A stretch of 64,000 nucleotides of DNA from Ursus arctos (lineage: Eukaryota; Chordata; Mammalia; Carnivora; Ursidae): NCBI RefSeq assembly GCF_023065955.2, contig NW_026622874.1, positions 6,058,001 to 6,122,000 on the forward strand, read 5' to 3'. The position numbers and the translations under genes were made by a program. Shown piece after piece: positions 35,999 through 48,268 of this stretch (the stretch's first letter is position 1; every line of letters begins with the position of its first letter). Below the pieces are notes generated by a model. It worked only from the letters and a program-made list of their open reading frames with translations. It was not told the DNA's origin and did not search any database.

Positions 35999-36075
35999 GT
36001 ATAGAGCACCAAGACTCACAGCATTCTTTCTTGGCATTTTTGAATACGCCTACCGATGCTCTGGATCAATTTGAA
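35999..36075 (+). CDS. CDC42BPA: MRCK-alpha kinase-inhibitory-motif region exon (77 nt)
   Basis: GT completes Gly (G|GT). Twenty-five codons follow: IEHQDSQHSFLAFLNTPTD, then ALDQFE. This is the hydrophobic tail after the last coiled coil (SFLAFLNTPTDALDQF), the part of the MRCK-alpha tail described as contributing to binding and inhibiting the kinase domain. The acceptor GTCTTCTAG and donor GAA|GTAAGT are both strong. It leaves in phase 0, so any of the phase 0 exons downstream can follow directly. Confidence 0.97.
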
Positions 36076-37162
36076 GTAAGTATTAAACTTTTCAAGTATT
36101 CCCTGCGGTCCATTTAAAAGTCCCTTTGTGATTTAAAATTCATTTGCAATGAAACTGTTTTATTGCCTCTCACATAAAAGGACCTAGAATCTTATATCAA
36201 CAAAAACACGTCAGGAGAGGAGTATGTTCTGCATTCTTATGGAAACTCTAATCACATTCGTATTTAAGAAAAATCTAAGAAAGATCGAAATATGAGAGTC
36301 GTAAGATTTAAAAGAAATTTCATCTCTTCCCCTGAGAAACAGTAAATGCAGAACAAATCCGAACTTTTGAAATAATTTGGACACTTTTCTTTTTTCTCCC
36401 AAGCATAGAACCACAATTAAAAAAAAAAAACAAGTGAAAAAGGTCAGAGCTCATAATAGGGCAATGCTGGGTCTAGCTCCAATCAGTTCGATTATTTTGG
36501 AAGTTTACGATAGGAATACTTCTTGTGAAAAGTATTACATAGAGTGTATTAGGCAGTGTATTCCATAATAATGAAACAGTGACTCTATGACTGTCCTTTT
36601 TTGGTGCTTAAATTCATTGCTGGGGGGGGGGGGGAACCAATTTTATGATATAAGTTATATTTTGGTCTCAGAAAATTTAAGTTAGTGATTATATCTTTAT
36701 TAAATAATCATACGTCTCTGTGCAGAGCACTGTTCTAGGTGCCGGAGATACAGTAGTGACCAAATCACCAAGTCCTGTTCTCAGAGAGGTTACATTCCAG
36801 TGGGAACAGCTAGAGGCTGAGAGATTCTGCTGCTCACTTTTAATCGTTACCCTTCCTAAGTGCTTCATTTAATTTGATTATTAATGATTTGCCATGCGCT
36901 TCATTTTATTACATTTTGGGCACAATGTATGCATTGTATTTCATTCCTTTGGGAAAGGGAAAAAGAACCACGCTTTAAAAAGTAATTAATGGATTTCTGA
37001 GTTTCTTGAGAAACGATGCCAATGACTGCTCTTCTCATTTATTTATTTGAATTAATGTCATTTGCCTTTCAATTGTTTTACAAAATTTTTGATTTATTAT
37101 TTGTTCTTATTAAATTGCTTCATCCATATTTTCTATTTTTTATTGCTGTATTCGTTAAATAG
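36076..37162 (+). other. CDC42BPA: CDC42BPA intron (1.1 kb)
   Basis: The donor is GTAAGTAT. The acceptor is at 37162 behind TATTTTCTATTTTTTATTGC. It is AT-rich, with a 13-G run at 36622-36634 and an old repeat fragment at about 36715-36810 (GCACTGTTCTAGGTGCCGG and GAGAGGTTACATTCCAGTGG). Confidence 0.85.
36622..36634. repeat. Homopolymer run of 13 G
   Basis: This is an uninterrupted G tract within an AT-rich intron (GCTGGGGGGGGGGGGGAACC). Such tracts slip readily and are often mis-sequenced. Confidence 0.9.
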
Positions 37163-37210
37163 GATTCCTTTTCTTCTTCCTCATCTTCACTGATTGATTT
37201 TTTGGATGAC
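37163..37210 (+). CDS. CDC42BPA: Ser-rich cassette micro-exon of MRCK-alpha (48 nt)
   Basis: Sixteen codons encode DSFSSSSSSLIDFLDD, phase 0-0. The acceptor is GTTAAATAG with a long upstream T-rich tract, and the donor GAC|GTAAGT is near perfect. The peptide is a run of six Ser flanked by acidic and hydrophobic residues and would extend the inhibitory tail with a phosphorylatable patch. Because it is exactly 16 codons and in phase with its neighbours, it can be included or skipped freely. CDC42BPA is known to be alternatively spliced in this linker; whether this exon is used in this species is inference. Confidence 0.85.
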
Positions 37211-38849
37211 GTAAGTCTTTGATTTTCAAACCAATGCATCCTTCAGTAAAAGACATCAGTGAATTGAATTGAAGAATTTTGCCTAGTAATGCAGTCAGTT
37301 TTAGAAATATCACACATGGTAATTATTTGTGAGACAAAATTTGCTTCTTATCTGAAATATAATAAAGAGTTCATCTTTATTAAACATCAGAAAGTGAAAA
37401 TGTACTTTGAAAAATGCTTTGACTATCAGAGAATCTGTATTTCCTTTCTTTGCAACAATTCGGAAGACTGGAATGTTTATTTGATTATTGTCACTATGTA
37501 GATATGTATATAAAAATGCTCATTTTTATTTTTCATGGTGATTTCTATTTCACATTCCCCTTTTTGGCACTTTGCCATTTAATTTCTCAGAAGTAAACTT
37601 CTGGTGGTAAATTCAGAAAAAAAGTGACATGTTTTATTAAATCTTTCACTAGATTTTATTGTGATGTAATAACAGTACATACAAATCAGTTTTTAATGCT
37701 GACAGATTTTCACTTCTAATGTAGAAACTGATTTTCATTAACATATGTGCTACATGCACTATAAATTGACTGCACTACCATTTTCTCTCCTAAATTAATT
37801 CTATCCATTTGATAATTTAGAAGTCCCTAATGTATATCGTTCATTCTCTTTACTGAAATACCAGATGTACGCATTCTCTGTATTCCACATTAAATGGCAC
37901 ATAAAGCCTTGTCATGTCGAACATTTAACCTTTCTAGAAACTGGAAAATAAAATGGGTTCAAATGCAAATGGTCTACATAGCACCAGTTTTTCAACCAGG
38001 GAAATTTTTATAGGTCTTACTTTTTGTGTTTTGTTAAACATAATTCTTATATTCAGAAAAGTATTTCACATAATTTTCCACTAAAGAAAACTCTTGATCT
38101 AGATTTTTAAAAATTTTTTAAGTGATTTTTTTTCTGTCTTTGAAATATTATACCCAAGTGTACTACTTTCCATTCTGAATGGACACTGTTTCATTATTCT
38201 TGAGACAGTTGTTCTAGTTAATTCTACAGTGCAATAAAAAGAGACCTCTTTTGAGGTACAGTAGTATTTCACATTATACTCTACAGTATGTTTCACTGTA
38301 CTAAAATGTTCAATATAGTATGTCCATAGAAACATCATTCACTTGAGAGGGAATGAGAAGGAAGTTCGAATAAATTATTTTAACTGTTCCTTCCACTAGA
38401 AACCATTTCCATTTTTTTTCTAACTTTTCTCTACATTCCGTTTCCTCCCACAAAAATCTCTCAATGTAAACTAGAGGTCGTGTGTATTTTGACAGGTTCG
38501 TTCTGCTCAACCCAAGGGCTGCAGGAACACGCACTGTCCGGTGCCCATCTTGTCTCTGCTCTCTCTGCCACCGGTCAGCTAAGTGAAGAAGCCTCCCTCT
38601 CTCACTTTCCTCTGGGAGAACCCTTCCTTGTCCTTCACCCATTAGCACTCAGCCTAAGCGCAGTTCAGACATAACGCTGAATTTCACACCAGCACGAAGG
38701 AACTCGTATCATAAAGGGAAAAGGGGTTGAGTTCGCACAGGCTGAATCTTTATGAATCGGGCTCCAGCTCTTAAAAAGCCTAGTTTTTTCCCTCATTTGC
38801 TTCCTGAGTTCTCTTCTTCCAGTTTATTGGTAAAGTGCATAAGGGGGCT

Positions 38850-38990
38850 CAGATGCCGCCTCTACCACTTTCTCATGATTGGGAGCAAGTTCCCTAACCT
38901 TCCCGTTAGGTAAGCCCCAGTGTGCTCATCAGAAGAACAAGGATAATAATAGTGGTCCTGACTCAGAGGTTGTTTGAGAATTTAAAGAAA
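38850..38990 (+). repeat. MIR element, + orientation
   Basis: CCGCCTCTACCACTTTCTC, GGAGCAAGTTCCCTAACC and AGGATAATAATAGTGG, followed by a GTTTGAGAATTTAAAGAAAC stretch, match the MIR core as recalled. Confidence 0.7.
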
Positions 38991-41900
38991 CAGGGTGTGT
39001 GGAGCCCTCAGTAACACTGGTTACCATTTCCTTACTTGTAATAGGCCGTTCACCTCCCTTCCTGCGTTCCCGTTAGCTTCCTTTCTTGTCCGGGAATCCA
39101 TTGTGGCTCAAATGTTTCCATGGCCTTCTGCTCGCCTTCCGCCCACCAATCCAAGTGACTGTACTCCCCACCCCACCCCCAAATTGTCCAGCCACGAGAT
39201 TGCTGCACAGTGAGGCTTGCATGTCAGGGAGAAGGCCAGCAGTAAGCTCCCTTTAAAAAAAAAAAAAAAGTTTGTATTCTTATTTCATATTTTATGGCAT
39301 AAACCTCTGTCTGTAGTTGGTTAACTATGACTCCTCTTCCCAGAGTTCTCATTCATTTCATCCTCAAAGCCAGAGTAGAGTGATGTTTTGAAAAATGGTA
39401 TTCAATCCTTGGCATGCTCACGTTGGGCATCTGGGATACTTAGTATGAAACGAAACTTCTGTTGCTTCCTTTCTCTTAGGCATTTGGAAGCTTAAAGAAT
39501 AGAATCAATCTTGATTGTTCTTTGTGCCAAAACTAGTTAAGAATGTTGTACGTGACTGCCCCCATAATAAGTAGAGTGTAACCCTTAACTAATGCATACA
39601 GCACATCCTTTGGTCACTCTTTTCTGATTTCTTTCTCATAGAAATAGAGAAATAGATGACATTGAAGACCTAGAATTTGAATTGCGACAGGAACTTATAG
39701 GTTTAGTAAGGGATAAAGCCAGTACTCGGCCAGATTGCAGAAATGAAGCCTTCTTTGGTGTCCATACACCATTGATCTTCCCCATCTGCTCCCCATGGCC
39801 TAGTGACCTCAGACTGCCCTCTGATTCTCTAGAACCATACCACCAGCCCCTCCCCTCCTCCAAAATGACCCTTTACTTTTTTCCTTAACCCTCCCATGTA
39901 GGCCTATTAACACGATGATTCTTTTTACATAAAATAGTACCCAAAATCCCTCTCCCACCTCTAGTTTTTCCTCAGTGTGTTTTGCCTGTTAGTTCAAAAT
40001 TCAAGTGAATGCCAGAATGTCTGTCAATACAGGAACACATTCAGAGCCATAGGCTTTCCTTTTAAGTTGCACAGTTTAGACAACTCTTTCTGTGTGAGTC
40101 GAGTTTCCAGCAAGAGCAGCCTTGACAGGAGAGCAGTGTATGGTGGCCCAGGTCCCTTCCTTCTCCCGCCGACTCAGGCCGAACAGAAGACAGTCTCAGC
40201 CCCTGCTTCTGTAATTCAGGACAGCTCAGGTAGTTGGGCTTTTCTTCATGTAGAATCGTAGGCTTCTGACAGAGGAAAGAACCTTGGAAAATACTCCGTC
40301 CAGGGGTCGTAACCGTTGTTGATCACAGCATTCTCCCGTTAGTAGACTGGACCATTTGCTCCCCCATTAGTAAAGTTTTAGGATTCTCAGTCTTTGGAGG
40401 AATAGGGAAGGGGTGGCAACAGGGTTATGGATGACATTGTTTAGGGCAGATAAGAGGGGGTTTTAGTTCATGGCAAACTGACGTCACTCTGACCACTTTG
40501 TCTCTTGGGTCAGGCGTCCCCCACATGCAGTGAGACACCAGTGACAGCAGTGAAACAGATGCCAGGGTCCTTGTGCTCTGGAAATCATTCCCTCTTGATC
40601 TTGTCTTTTCTCGCAGGCCCACACACCCAGTCCTAGACTGCCTGGGGTGGCTCTGTGTTAGGCCCAGCACCAAACAGGGTGAGGGGCAAGCAGAGCTCAG
40701 CAGCTCGGGCTCTCCCCCATCTGTTCCCTGCATCCCAGAGGCCAGAGGTCCAGGGATGATCAGACCAGCTTGCAAACTTCCCATTCTGTTCCGTTCATTT
40801 TCTTCTTTTCAGTTGAGTGCCCAAAATGCTTGGCTTGACTCTTATTAAAAGTCATACTAATTATAGTCATATAAATGAACTACTTGTTCTTTATATTTGA
40901 TAAATATATTGTCACTTATTAAGTCTATGCCAGGTAAGTTTTGAGTTTTATTTAAATCATAATTCTACATTCTGTTCATTTGGGCCAAATTCACAAAAAA
41001 TGGGAATTGCCCTCTCACCTGGCAAATGGCAGTATGCCACCTTGCTTTCTGGAGGCTGTCTTACTCTAGTGTTCTGAGGAAAGGGTAAACCAAGGAATTA
41101 TAGGTGTGGAATGAAAAGGTCAGACATCAAGGAATAGAGTTAGTCCAAGGAGTCCAGCTGGCTGGTCCTCCTAACACTGTTTTCTTGCATCCTGGCATAT
41201 GACAAGAAGCAAGTAGTCTGAAAGTATCGGCCCGCCGAGTTCTACTCCTTGTTTGGCTTCATAATAAAATCTTGCTAAGATGTCTTAAAATATCTCATTT
41301 CAGTCCTAGCTCCTAGCTTCCTTCTCTCATCTCTTGCTTTTAGCATGGTCTCTCTCCCGGCTGCTTTCATAATCTCTCATAACCCATCACAGAAACCTGA
41401 GGTTTGACAGCATTGTGTAGCTGTATCTGAGAAAGGTTGATCATATGGGAGAATCAATGGAAGACAGAATTTTTAAAACCTACATTATAAAGATCTTTTA
41501 ATCCTGAGACCCAGACCAGGCCTAGATCCTTCTGAGAAATTCCTGATATTTCCTTTCAACTCTTTTTTAAAAAATCTTCCATCCACATATTAAATACAAC
41601 CCAGCTTGAAACTCTCCTGTTTCAGAAGATTGCATATGCAATCCTTCACTAATTTAGGCAGCATTATATATTACTTTATATTTATGTTTTTTATTGTATA
41701 TCATAATCCGAATATATTTAGACAATCTGGAGAAAGAACCATGATTACCTAGTCTTTTACTCTTCAGTATGTTACTTTAAAAGACCTTTGGCACTAATAA
41801 AACAAAGTAAATATTATTAAAAAAATAAAAATAAAAGACCTTTGGAATTCATTGACTGAATCTTAAAATCTATTTCCCAAATTATGTGTCTGTAAGAGAA

Positions 41901-41997
41901 ATTACTTCTTTTGGTTTCTGCCTGTGTGCTTACTTCCATAATCAGCCTGAAGTTTATGGTGGCAGTTTATACACCAGATCTAAAATGCACAGTTTTA

Positions 41998-42195
41998 TTT
42001 TTTTAATTTTTTTAGATTTTAAAAAAATTTATTAGAGAGAGTGAGAGAGCACAAGCATAAGCAGGGGGAGCAGGAGAGGGAGAAGCAGACTTCCCACTGA
42101 GTAAGAAGCCCAATGCGGGACTTGATCCCAGGACCCTGGGGTTATGACCTGAGCCAAAGGCAGAGGCTTAACCAACTGAGCCACCAAGGCGCCCC
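41998..42195 (-). mobile_element. CAN-SINE, - orientation
   Basis: The reversed tail (TTTTTTTAATTTTTTTAGAT) is followed by a purine-rich body AGCAGGGGGAGCAGGAGAGG and the end GAGCCACCAAGGCGCCCC. TAAAATGCACAGTTTTA flanks it exactly at 41981-41997 and 42196-42212 (17 bp). It is the last young transposon seen before the transposon-poor interval. Confidence 0.95.
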
Positions 42196-44277
42196 TAAAA
42201 TGCACAGTTTTAAATGGTACACAAAGACCACGTACTGCTTCCCAGTGTGTGCTGTGAGACCAGTTTCACTGTTAGCAGGAAACTATGGTTGTGAGAGTGT
42301 GTATAAGAGAAAGTGTGTGCTGTGTATGTTCCTCTAATTGTATTATCAGGAAATAGTCTAATTTCCCCTTCTCTATTGAAAATATATAAATATAGCTGTC
42401 TGACTATAGAAGTGTCTGACTTCGAGGTAGACGCTTTACGAAGAACATTATTACTCTGGTAATTTAAGACCATGATTAGCTTTATACAGTGCCAACTTGG
42501 ACACTGTGCAGGGATGGTTTTGAGAGACACGTTGACTTGTTTTTAGCTTAAAACTTTGAGCTAGTCACGCTTTTTTCATGGTTTCAGCAGCTCCCAACTC
42601 TGGTCTAAAAGTGTAGGGGTAGTCAAAAAGTAAAGGTCTCTTTGTGTTAGACATCTCAGCACTTTCTACACATGTAGTACCACGCTTTGCACAATGGTAG
42701 CTGCTGAGATAAATCAGACGTAGAAGTAGGCCTCAAAACACTTATCTTACTGTTAGAGAAAACAAATCCATAGTTACATACTGTGCTGTAGAAAGTGTAA
42801 ATGCCATAAGAAATAATTAGATATATATTAAGTATGGCAGAATGTCAGAAGGATTCGTTCAGTGTTTTTAAGGATTTTTAAATTTACGGGCTTTATGATA
42901 AGCGTATTCCAGATTCTTAAGGATCTGAGTCTGATGGAAAAACCACACATGTAAATAAATAATTCTACACATTTGGGAGAAGCACGATAATAAAAGGTAT
43001 GGACTATATATCATGGGAGTATATGGAGAACTACCTGACTGAACTAGGCGGCTGCAGAAAGGCTTTCTGAAAGAAGCGATGGCTGAGCAGGTCCTCACCT
43101 CACGGAGGGACGGGTGTGGTCCACAGAGTGAGAAGAGTAAGAAACTGAGGAAGACGGGCGTGTGCTAGGTGGGCAGAGCATGAATAGGGAGGGGAGTTCT
43201 GCCTATTAACTCTGGGACACCGTGTTCAGGTCATCCCCCTTCCAGTCTCCTAGAAAGAAATACAAGTTCCTGTTTACCAGTCTGCCAGAGTTGTACGAAT
43301 AACACCGATCACCTGGAAGGAGGTTTCTCATCCTTCCAGTTTTCTCTGAACTCTGTAGCTGCTGTAGGTCAGTTTATAAATTCCCTCCTCTAGGTCCCCC
43401 TACAAATCTTGTATGTTCCCCCCGGCCCCCCAGCTACCCGGAGAACTCTGCGGCTAACCTCTGTTACAGCGTTTGTCACACTGTGGGTGGCACGGTGCCT
43501 TCCCCACCAGCCTGTGAACAGCACATCTTCTGTCTTTTAAAAACCTGACATATTGCAAACCGTCAGTAGATGGTAGGTTCTGTTGAGTACAGGGAATTGC
43601 CGGAAGCAGATACTGTTTATATTTATAAAATTCTGCTCTTCACGCATCACCAAGTTCCAGAGACTTGCGAGATATTTCAGTACAGTTATTACCTACTTAC
43701 TCTTATTGCTGCTTTTCCCTAGTTACTTAATCTTTAATGTCCGAAAGGTGAAGGTCCTTCTTGACTTAAGCCTAATGTCTCGTCAGGATGGACGGTATTG
43801 TGGAAGTAACTTTTTGTTTTAATTCATTATCAGTAATTCTGATGTAGCTTTTATCATTTAAAAGCATCATCTTTGAAAACAGTAAGAATTCGGTAGGTAA
43901 AAGACTAAGTATTTTATTAAATGCTGCCCAGCACTACACCAGAATTATTTGGATCCTTTTTGTTCTCACGTTTCCAGTTGTTCCTACCAACCTTTGCAGA
44001 AAAGAAACTGTCCATCACTCGATGGAGCGTTATTTTGTGGGTCACCGCTTGTGCGGGGTCCCGTGAAAGCTTGATTGTCATCGTCGACCGAGTCTGAGCA
44101 GCAATTTCTTTACTGTCCTATCCTCCAGTTTTTCCTGAAACTACACATACTTTCAACCTATCAAAAAATGTGTCTTTATGTGTATGTTGATATACTTTGT
44201 CTGTTAATACAGCGGTAGCCATGGAGAGTCGTGTGTGAGTATTTGTAACGTGTAGTATTCTCCTTTCTTTGTTGAAG

Positions 44278-44316
44278 CGCTCTCCGTCCTGTACTCCAGC
44301 TAGCAAAGGCAGACGT
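44278..44316 (+). CDS. CDC42BPA: MRCK-alpha linker micro-exon (39 nt)
   Basis: Thirteen codons encode RSPSCTPASKGRR, phase 0-0. The acceptor is TTTCTTTGTTGAAG and the donor CGT|GTAAGA. The peptide is basic with Ser-Pro and Thr-Pro sites, lying between the inhibitory tail and the C1 domain. By memory RSPSCTPASKGRR is present in the main human MRCK-alpha isoform. With a symmetric phase and a length under 51 nt it is a micro-exon; the downstream TGCATG/CTG cluster suggests regulated inclusion. Confidence 0.93.
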
Positions 44317-44431
44317 GTAAGAAACTACTGCCCTGTGTGTCCCCACCCCGTGCCCTCCGCCCTGTCTCCTACCCTTCTTGCCTGTGGTTGCGGAACACGC
44401 TCACGTCTCCGTGGTGTACTCCCCCCTCTCC

Positions 44432-44452
44432 TGCATGCTGTGTGCTGCTGCT
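44432..44452 (+). promoter_or_regulatory. Candidate splicing-regulatory cluster (TGCATG plus CTG repeats)
   Basis: TGCATG at 44432-44437 is the preferred RBFOX site in RNA as UGCAUG. It is followed at once by CTGTGTGCTGCTGCTCC, which offers CUG/UGCU sites of the kind bound by MBNL proteins. The cluster starts 116 bases downstream of the 39-nt exon, the position from which RBFOX usually promotes inclusion. This is motif evidence only. Confidence 0.4.
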
Positions 44453-47400
44453 CCCGCTAGCGCTACTTTGCCTTTCTGCATTTCCTTTTTTCTTTTTCTT
44501 TTCTTTTTTTGGCTTTGGCCGTAAAGCTTTAGGAATGTTCGTATAAATTTCAGTAACCAAACTACTAGAATTATAAGGTATCTTTCTCATTTTTACTAGG
44601 GGAAAAAGTGATCCTAACGTATGCTTTCCAAATTGATCGCCTACAAAGTAAATGAGCTTCTAAACAAGATCTGATATAAGCAAATATGTAGAGATTTCCT
44701 AGAGATTTTAATTATGTGGGAAAAAAACCTTGATGATTCATATTATGCAGAATTCAAAAGAATTTGGGACAACTTCTAGATCTTACTGACTATAATTTTA
44801 TATAAATCAGTTCTGCAGAAATCTTTGATAGATTATTTAATGTAGTTCAGAGGACTATCCCTAAATATATTTATAGATTTGAGGCAATAGTATTAATAAT
44901 AAATTGTTCATATTCTAAGGTATTTCTAAGATTTAAAAATATCTTGACACTTCATGTATGTATGATAACAAACTATAAGCAACTTCCTGTGCTGAAGCGA
45001 GCTCAGCGTTTCTCAGAACTAAATGGGCCGGCCGCTCTCTCTGTCCCGCAAGATTCTTATATGCCCAGAATGGGGCATGTATTTGTAGAAAGATCTCAAA
45101 TTTTCCTAAACCAGCGTCCACCCCAACATCAATATACACAACATACACACCCCCTAGTTGAGAAGCAGTGGGCTGGCTGACGTTGTCTGCTCTGGTTTTC
45201 ACGTGTGACGTAAAATAGTAGCATTAAAAAGGAATGTCTGTGGTAGATACAAGCTTTTAAACTTTCATCTGTCAGCTTCATAATCACTGGTATTGATCAA
45301 CACCTTAAATCCAGAATTCTTGAGAACTCTGGGACTTGGGAAGGGCTAGATCATGGAATTCTCTGGTTTATAGAGAGCATGGGGAGCAGTAGGGTGGCTC
45401 ACTGCTTCCTGTGCTCTTCTCTTTCGGATGTCGTGGTGCACTGATGGCAAAATAAACATGACGAGCCCTTACATAGCACGTATTTCCAAACCACTGTTTA
45501 ATAATGAGTAAGCGGGTCAAATACCAGTGGTACGGCCAGTAGAACTATGACTTTAATATCTCATTGATTAATGACATTTTTGAAAAGATTACTGGTTCAA
45601 TAGATTTTTTTATTATTTTGACATTTAGAGAGTTAAAACTGCCGGGCGCTTGGATTTATTAGATTAATCTGAGTATGTGTTAAGTACACCCTATAACCTC
45701 CAGAAAGGAAGACCAAAATGTTGTGTGCCTAGTTATATTAGGGTTCAAATCGTCAGCCTGTGAATTGAGTGAATTTTTAATGAGTTTTGTTTCATATAGT
45801 TGTAATTCAGAGAGATTTTATTTTTCTGGTTAAGTAGAGATTAGTTTTATCTCACCTGCCTTGCAGACTTCTAGGGGTCTTGGCCTCTCAGAGCACTTCT
45901 GCAACTCTTGATATGAGGAAAAATTTTTGAGGGAAATACTGTTCAGTCTATATCTTCATTCTATAAGATATGAATAAGCCGCACTTAACCAAAGCCTATT
46001 GATGTATATATGGTTTTTTTAAATGCAGATGTGGTAGGCTTGATAATCTGCTTTCCAGGCTTGCTTCCCTTTTTCCTTGGTTATGTATCTGACAAATTAA
46101 AAAACCGCCTCTAAAAAGTGGTGATGTCCATGAGGGAGCTGAGTGAAGAATCACCAGTGATTCAGCAGGTACAGAGAGCGTCTCACTGGCGATAGGGAGG
46201 TGCCTCGATGGTCCTGGGAGACGGCGGTGTGTTACAGTAGGACACACACGCTTACCACTCCTAACGGTGGCCTTGAATCCAGCAGTGACCTGCAGTTGTG
46301 TTACCTACCGTGTTTTCAGATGAGCAGTAGGTAATACTTTCATAAACTTAAAATTCTTCTGATTCTTATATGTCATATAAGTGAGGTATCACTGTTCAAG
46401 GTTTGCTGCATTTTTATTTCCGGTCCCCTCTAAGTTTCCATTTACAATTTGAATACTTAAATTCTTTTTAAGTGGTGTTATTCAGTTAGGCATAGCACAC
46501 GAAAGATTTGATATTAACATTATTATTAATGCCTGAATATACGTGGTTATGGAAAGGTCCAAAGTGTTTTCATTAATTGTGAGAAACATTGAATGTCTCA
46601 TTTTAGATTATTCCTTTAGAGTTTGGAAGAGAGATTATAAACAGCTAACATGTAACTTAAGTTTCTTTTATGTTTTCTGAGAACATTTGAAAATTCTCCA
46701 TAGTAGATTTTCAAGTCGATATATTGAAAATGAGAAATTTTCAGAAAGAATAACAAGTTATATTATTCATAATTGGTAAGATTGCACTTACTAGTCGTAA
46801 CTTTCAGTGATTTATTTATTATTTGTTTTAGGACAATAAAATATTATAGTTTTGCTGTTTTCCAAATAATACAGTATTTCCATAATACTGTTTTTTATCA
46901 TAAGATCAATGAACAGAAAAAATTCTGTCAGTGGAACTTTGAGTGTTTCTGAATATAAAAAATTGGTTTATTTGCCACTTTGTTTCCAAAATACTTCTAG
47001 CTAAAGGATAAAGGTAATTGATGATAGTTGTATTTTTTTGGTTAACTTGGAGTTTTATATTTACAAATACAAAGCAACATGTTAGATGTAAGCTTTTTAA
47101 AAAAATCTATAATCTGTATCAAATCTTGGTATCTTTTACTTTAAAACTAGGTTTCTTATGAGAATGTTTTGCTTCTTGTATTTGTTCAAATCTGTAATTA
47201 TTTTTGGAGTAGAAAAGGTCCATTGATACACAGTCAAGATGAGTTGTTTTAGTTGTTTTTATTATTTATCAGAAAACTATACTGTGTAATTTGAGGAGTT
47301 CACCTAAAAATCAGATCTGATCCTAGGGGGAAAGAAAACTTTTCTATTTTACTGCACTACTCTAAAAATAAATTTTGTGGCTCACTCAGTAGGGAAATCC

Positions 47401-47829
47401 TAATAGAGTCGGGAAACATTATGGACTTTCTACATGACAGTGCTGCGCATTGTGGATGATACTGCTGATACTCATTCAGTTTTTCTTTTTTTTCCCCACA
47501 GAGTAGAGCAGTAGGTAAAAATGACATTGGAGTGTAGTACATGTTTCTAATGCCTTTCATCAGAATAACTCCTTTGAAGTAGGTTTAAAAAGAAAAAAGA
47601 ATTAGTTAACCAAAAAGTAGAAAAAAATCACATTTACATAAAGATATTCCTCATCTTTCTCAGTAGATTGCAGCTTAGAAATATTGAGCGAATTGCTTAC
47701 ACTGTTCAGTTAAGATTTGTTTCCAAGATCTTCCTACAGATACTATCAGGAGGTACTGTCCAATTAATATTAGCTATATATTACTTTTCACTATTTTCTC
47801 CTTTTTTATTCTTTCTACGACCGTAAGCG

Positions 47830-48268
47830 TAATTATTGAATTGTGTGTCTCTGCTGTTGATGTATGTCGTGTTCATCAGCTTTTCCCGCATTATTAATTC
47901 AAGTCATCGCTTACATTTAATGCTATACCGTTTTTCAGAACACAAAGAATTTAACTTCCACGGCTTAAGTATACTATTAATGATTGTATTATAACCACGA
48001 TAAAGTTTGGAAGTAAACATAATTGATGTGCTATTAATCAGATGCTTTGCTGCCATGTTATATCCGAATCATTGCCAATAAATTATTAAATTAATTTTAG
48101 GCTGCCTGCAAAGTCTGGCTTATAGTTATTGAGTATTCTGAAAGTTCAGTAAAATTAATTGCTTTTTAGTGGATAGAATAAGTCCTTAATTATAAATGTA
48201 TCAGTAAGCATGTAATTATAAATAAAATTAATAACATCTTGAAAAACCAGTCCTGCTGATGATAATTA
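47830..48268. promoter_or_regulatory. Candidate AT-rich noncoding element with four TAATTA cores
   Basis: TAATTA occurs at 47830-47835, 48187-48192, 48213-48218 and 48263-48268, with further ATTAAT/TTAATT motifs between. The stretch has no recognisable transposon. TAATTA is the core site for many homeodomain proteins, but in AT-rich DNA such motifs are also expected by chance. Confidence 0.2.

Larger units (their letters stand above)
37211..44277 (+). other. CDC42BPA: CDC42BPA intron (7.1 kb)
   Basis: The donor is GTAAGTCT and the acceptor TCCTTTCTTTGTTGAAG at 44277. 37211-38850 and 39000-41980 are largely unique, with a relatively GC-rich stretch at about 40100-40850. A MIR lies near 38850-38990, a CAN-SINE at 41998-42195, and an old repeat fragment at about 42600-43180. 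Several open frames of 60-119 codons here have no recognisable similarity or splice context. Confidence 0.82.

Noticed and set aside
38310..38674. Open frames of 112 (-) and 64 (+) codons
   Set aside because: Neither shows similarity to a known family or a fitting splice site. Probably unique intronic DNA.
39640..39890. Possible extra exon after TTTCTTTCTCATAG, with an open frame reading EIDDIEDLEFELRQEL
   Set aside because: The acceptor looks good, but phase 0 reading from the upstream exon meets TAG at the second codon. The open frame is a different phase from the neighbouring exons, and I recognise no MRCK sequence in it.
40425..40848. Overlapping open frames of 119 (-) and 91 (+) codons in a GC-richer intron segment
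   Set aside because: Both strands are open at once, with no recognisable protein similarity, splice sites or promoter. GC-rich sequence lowers stop frequency.
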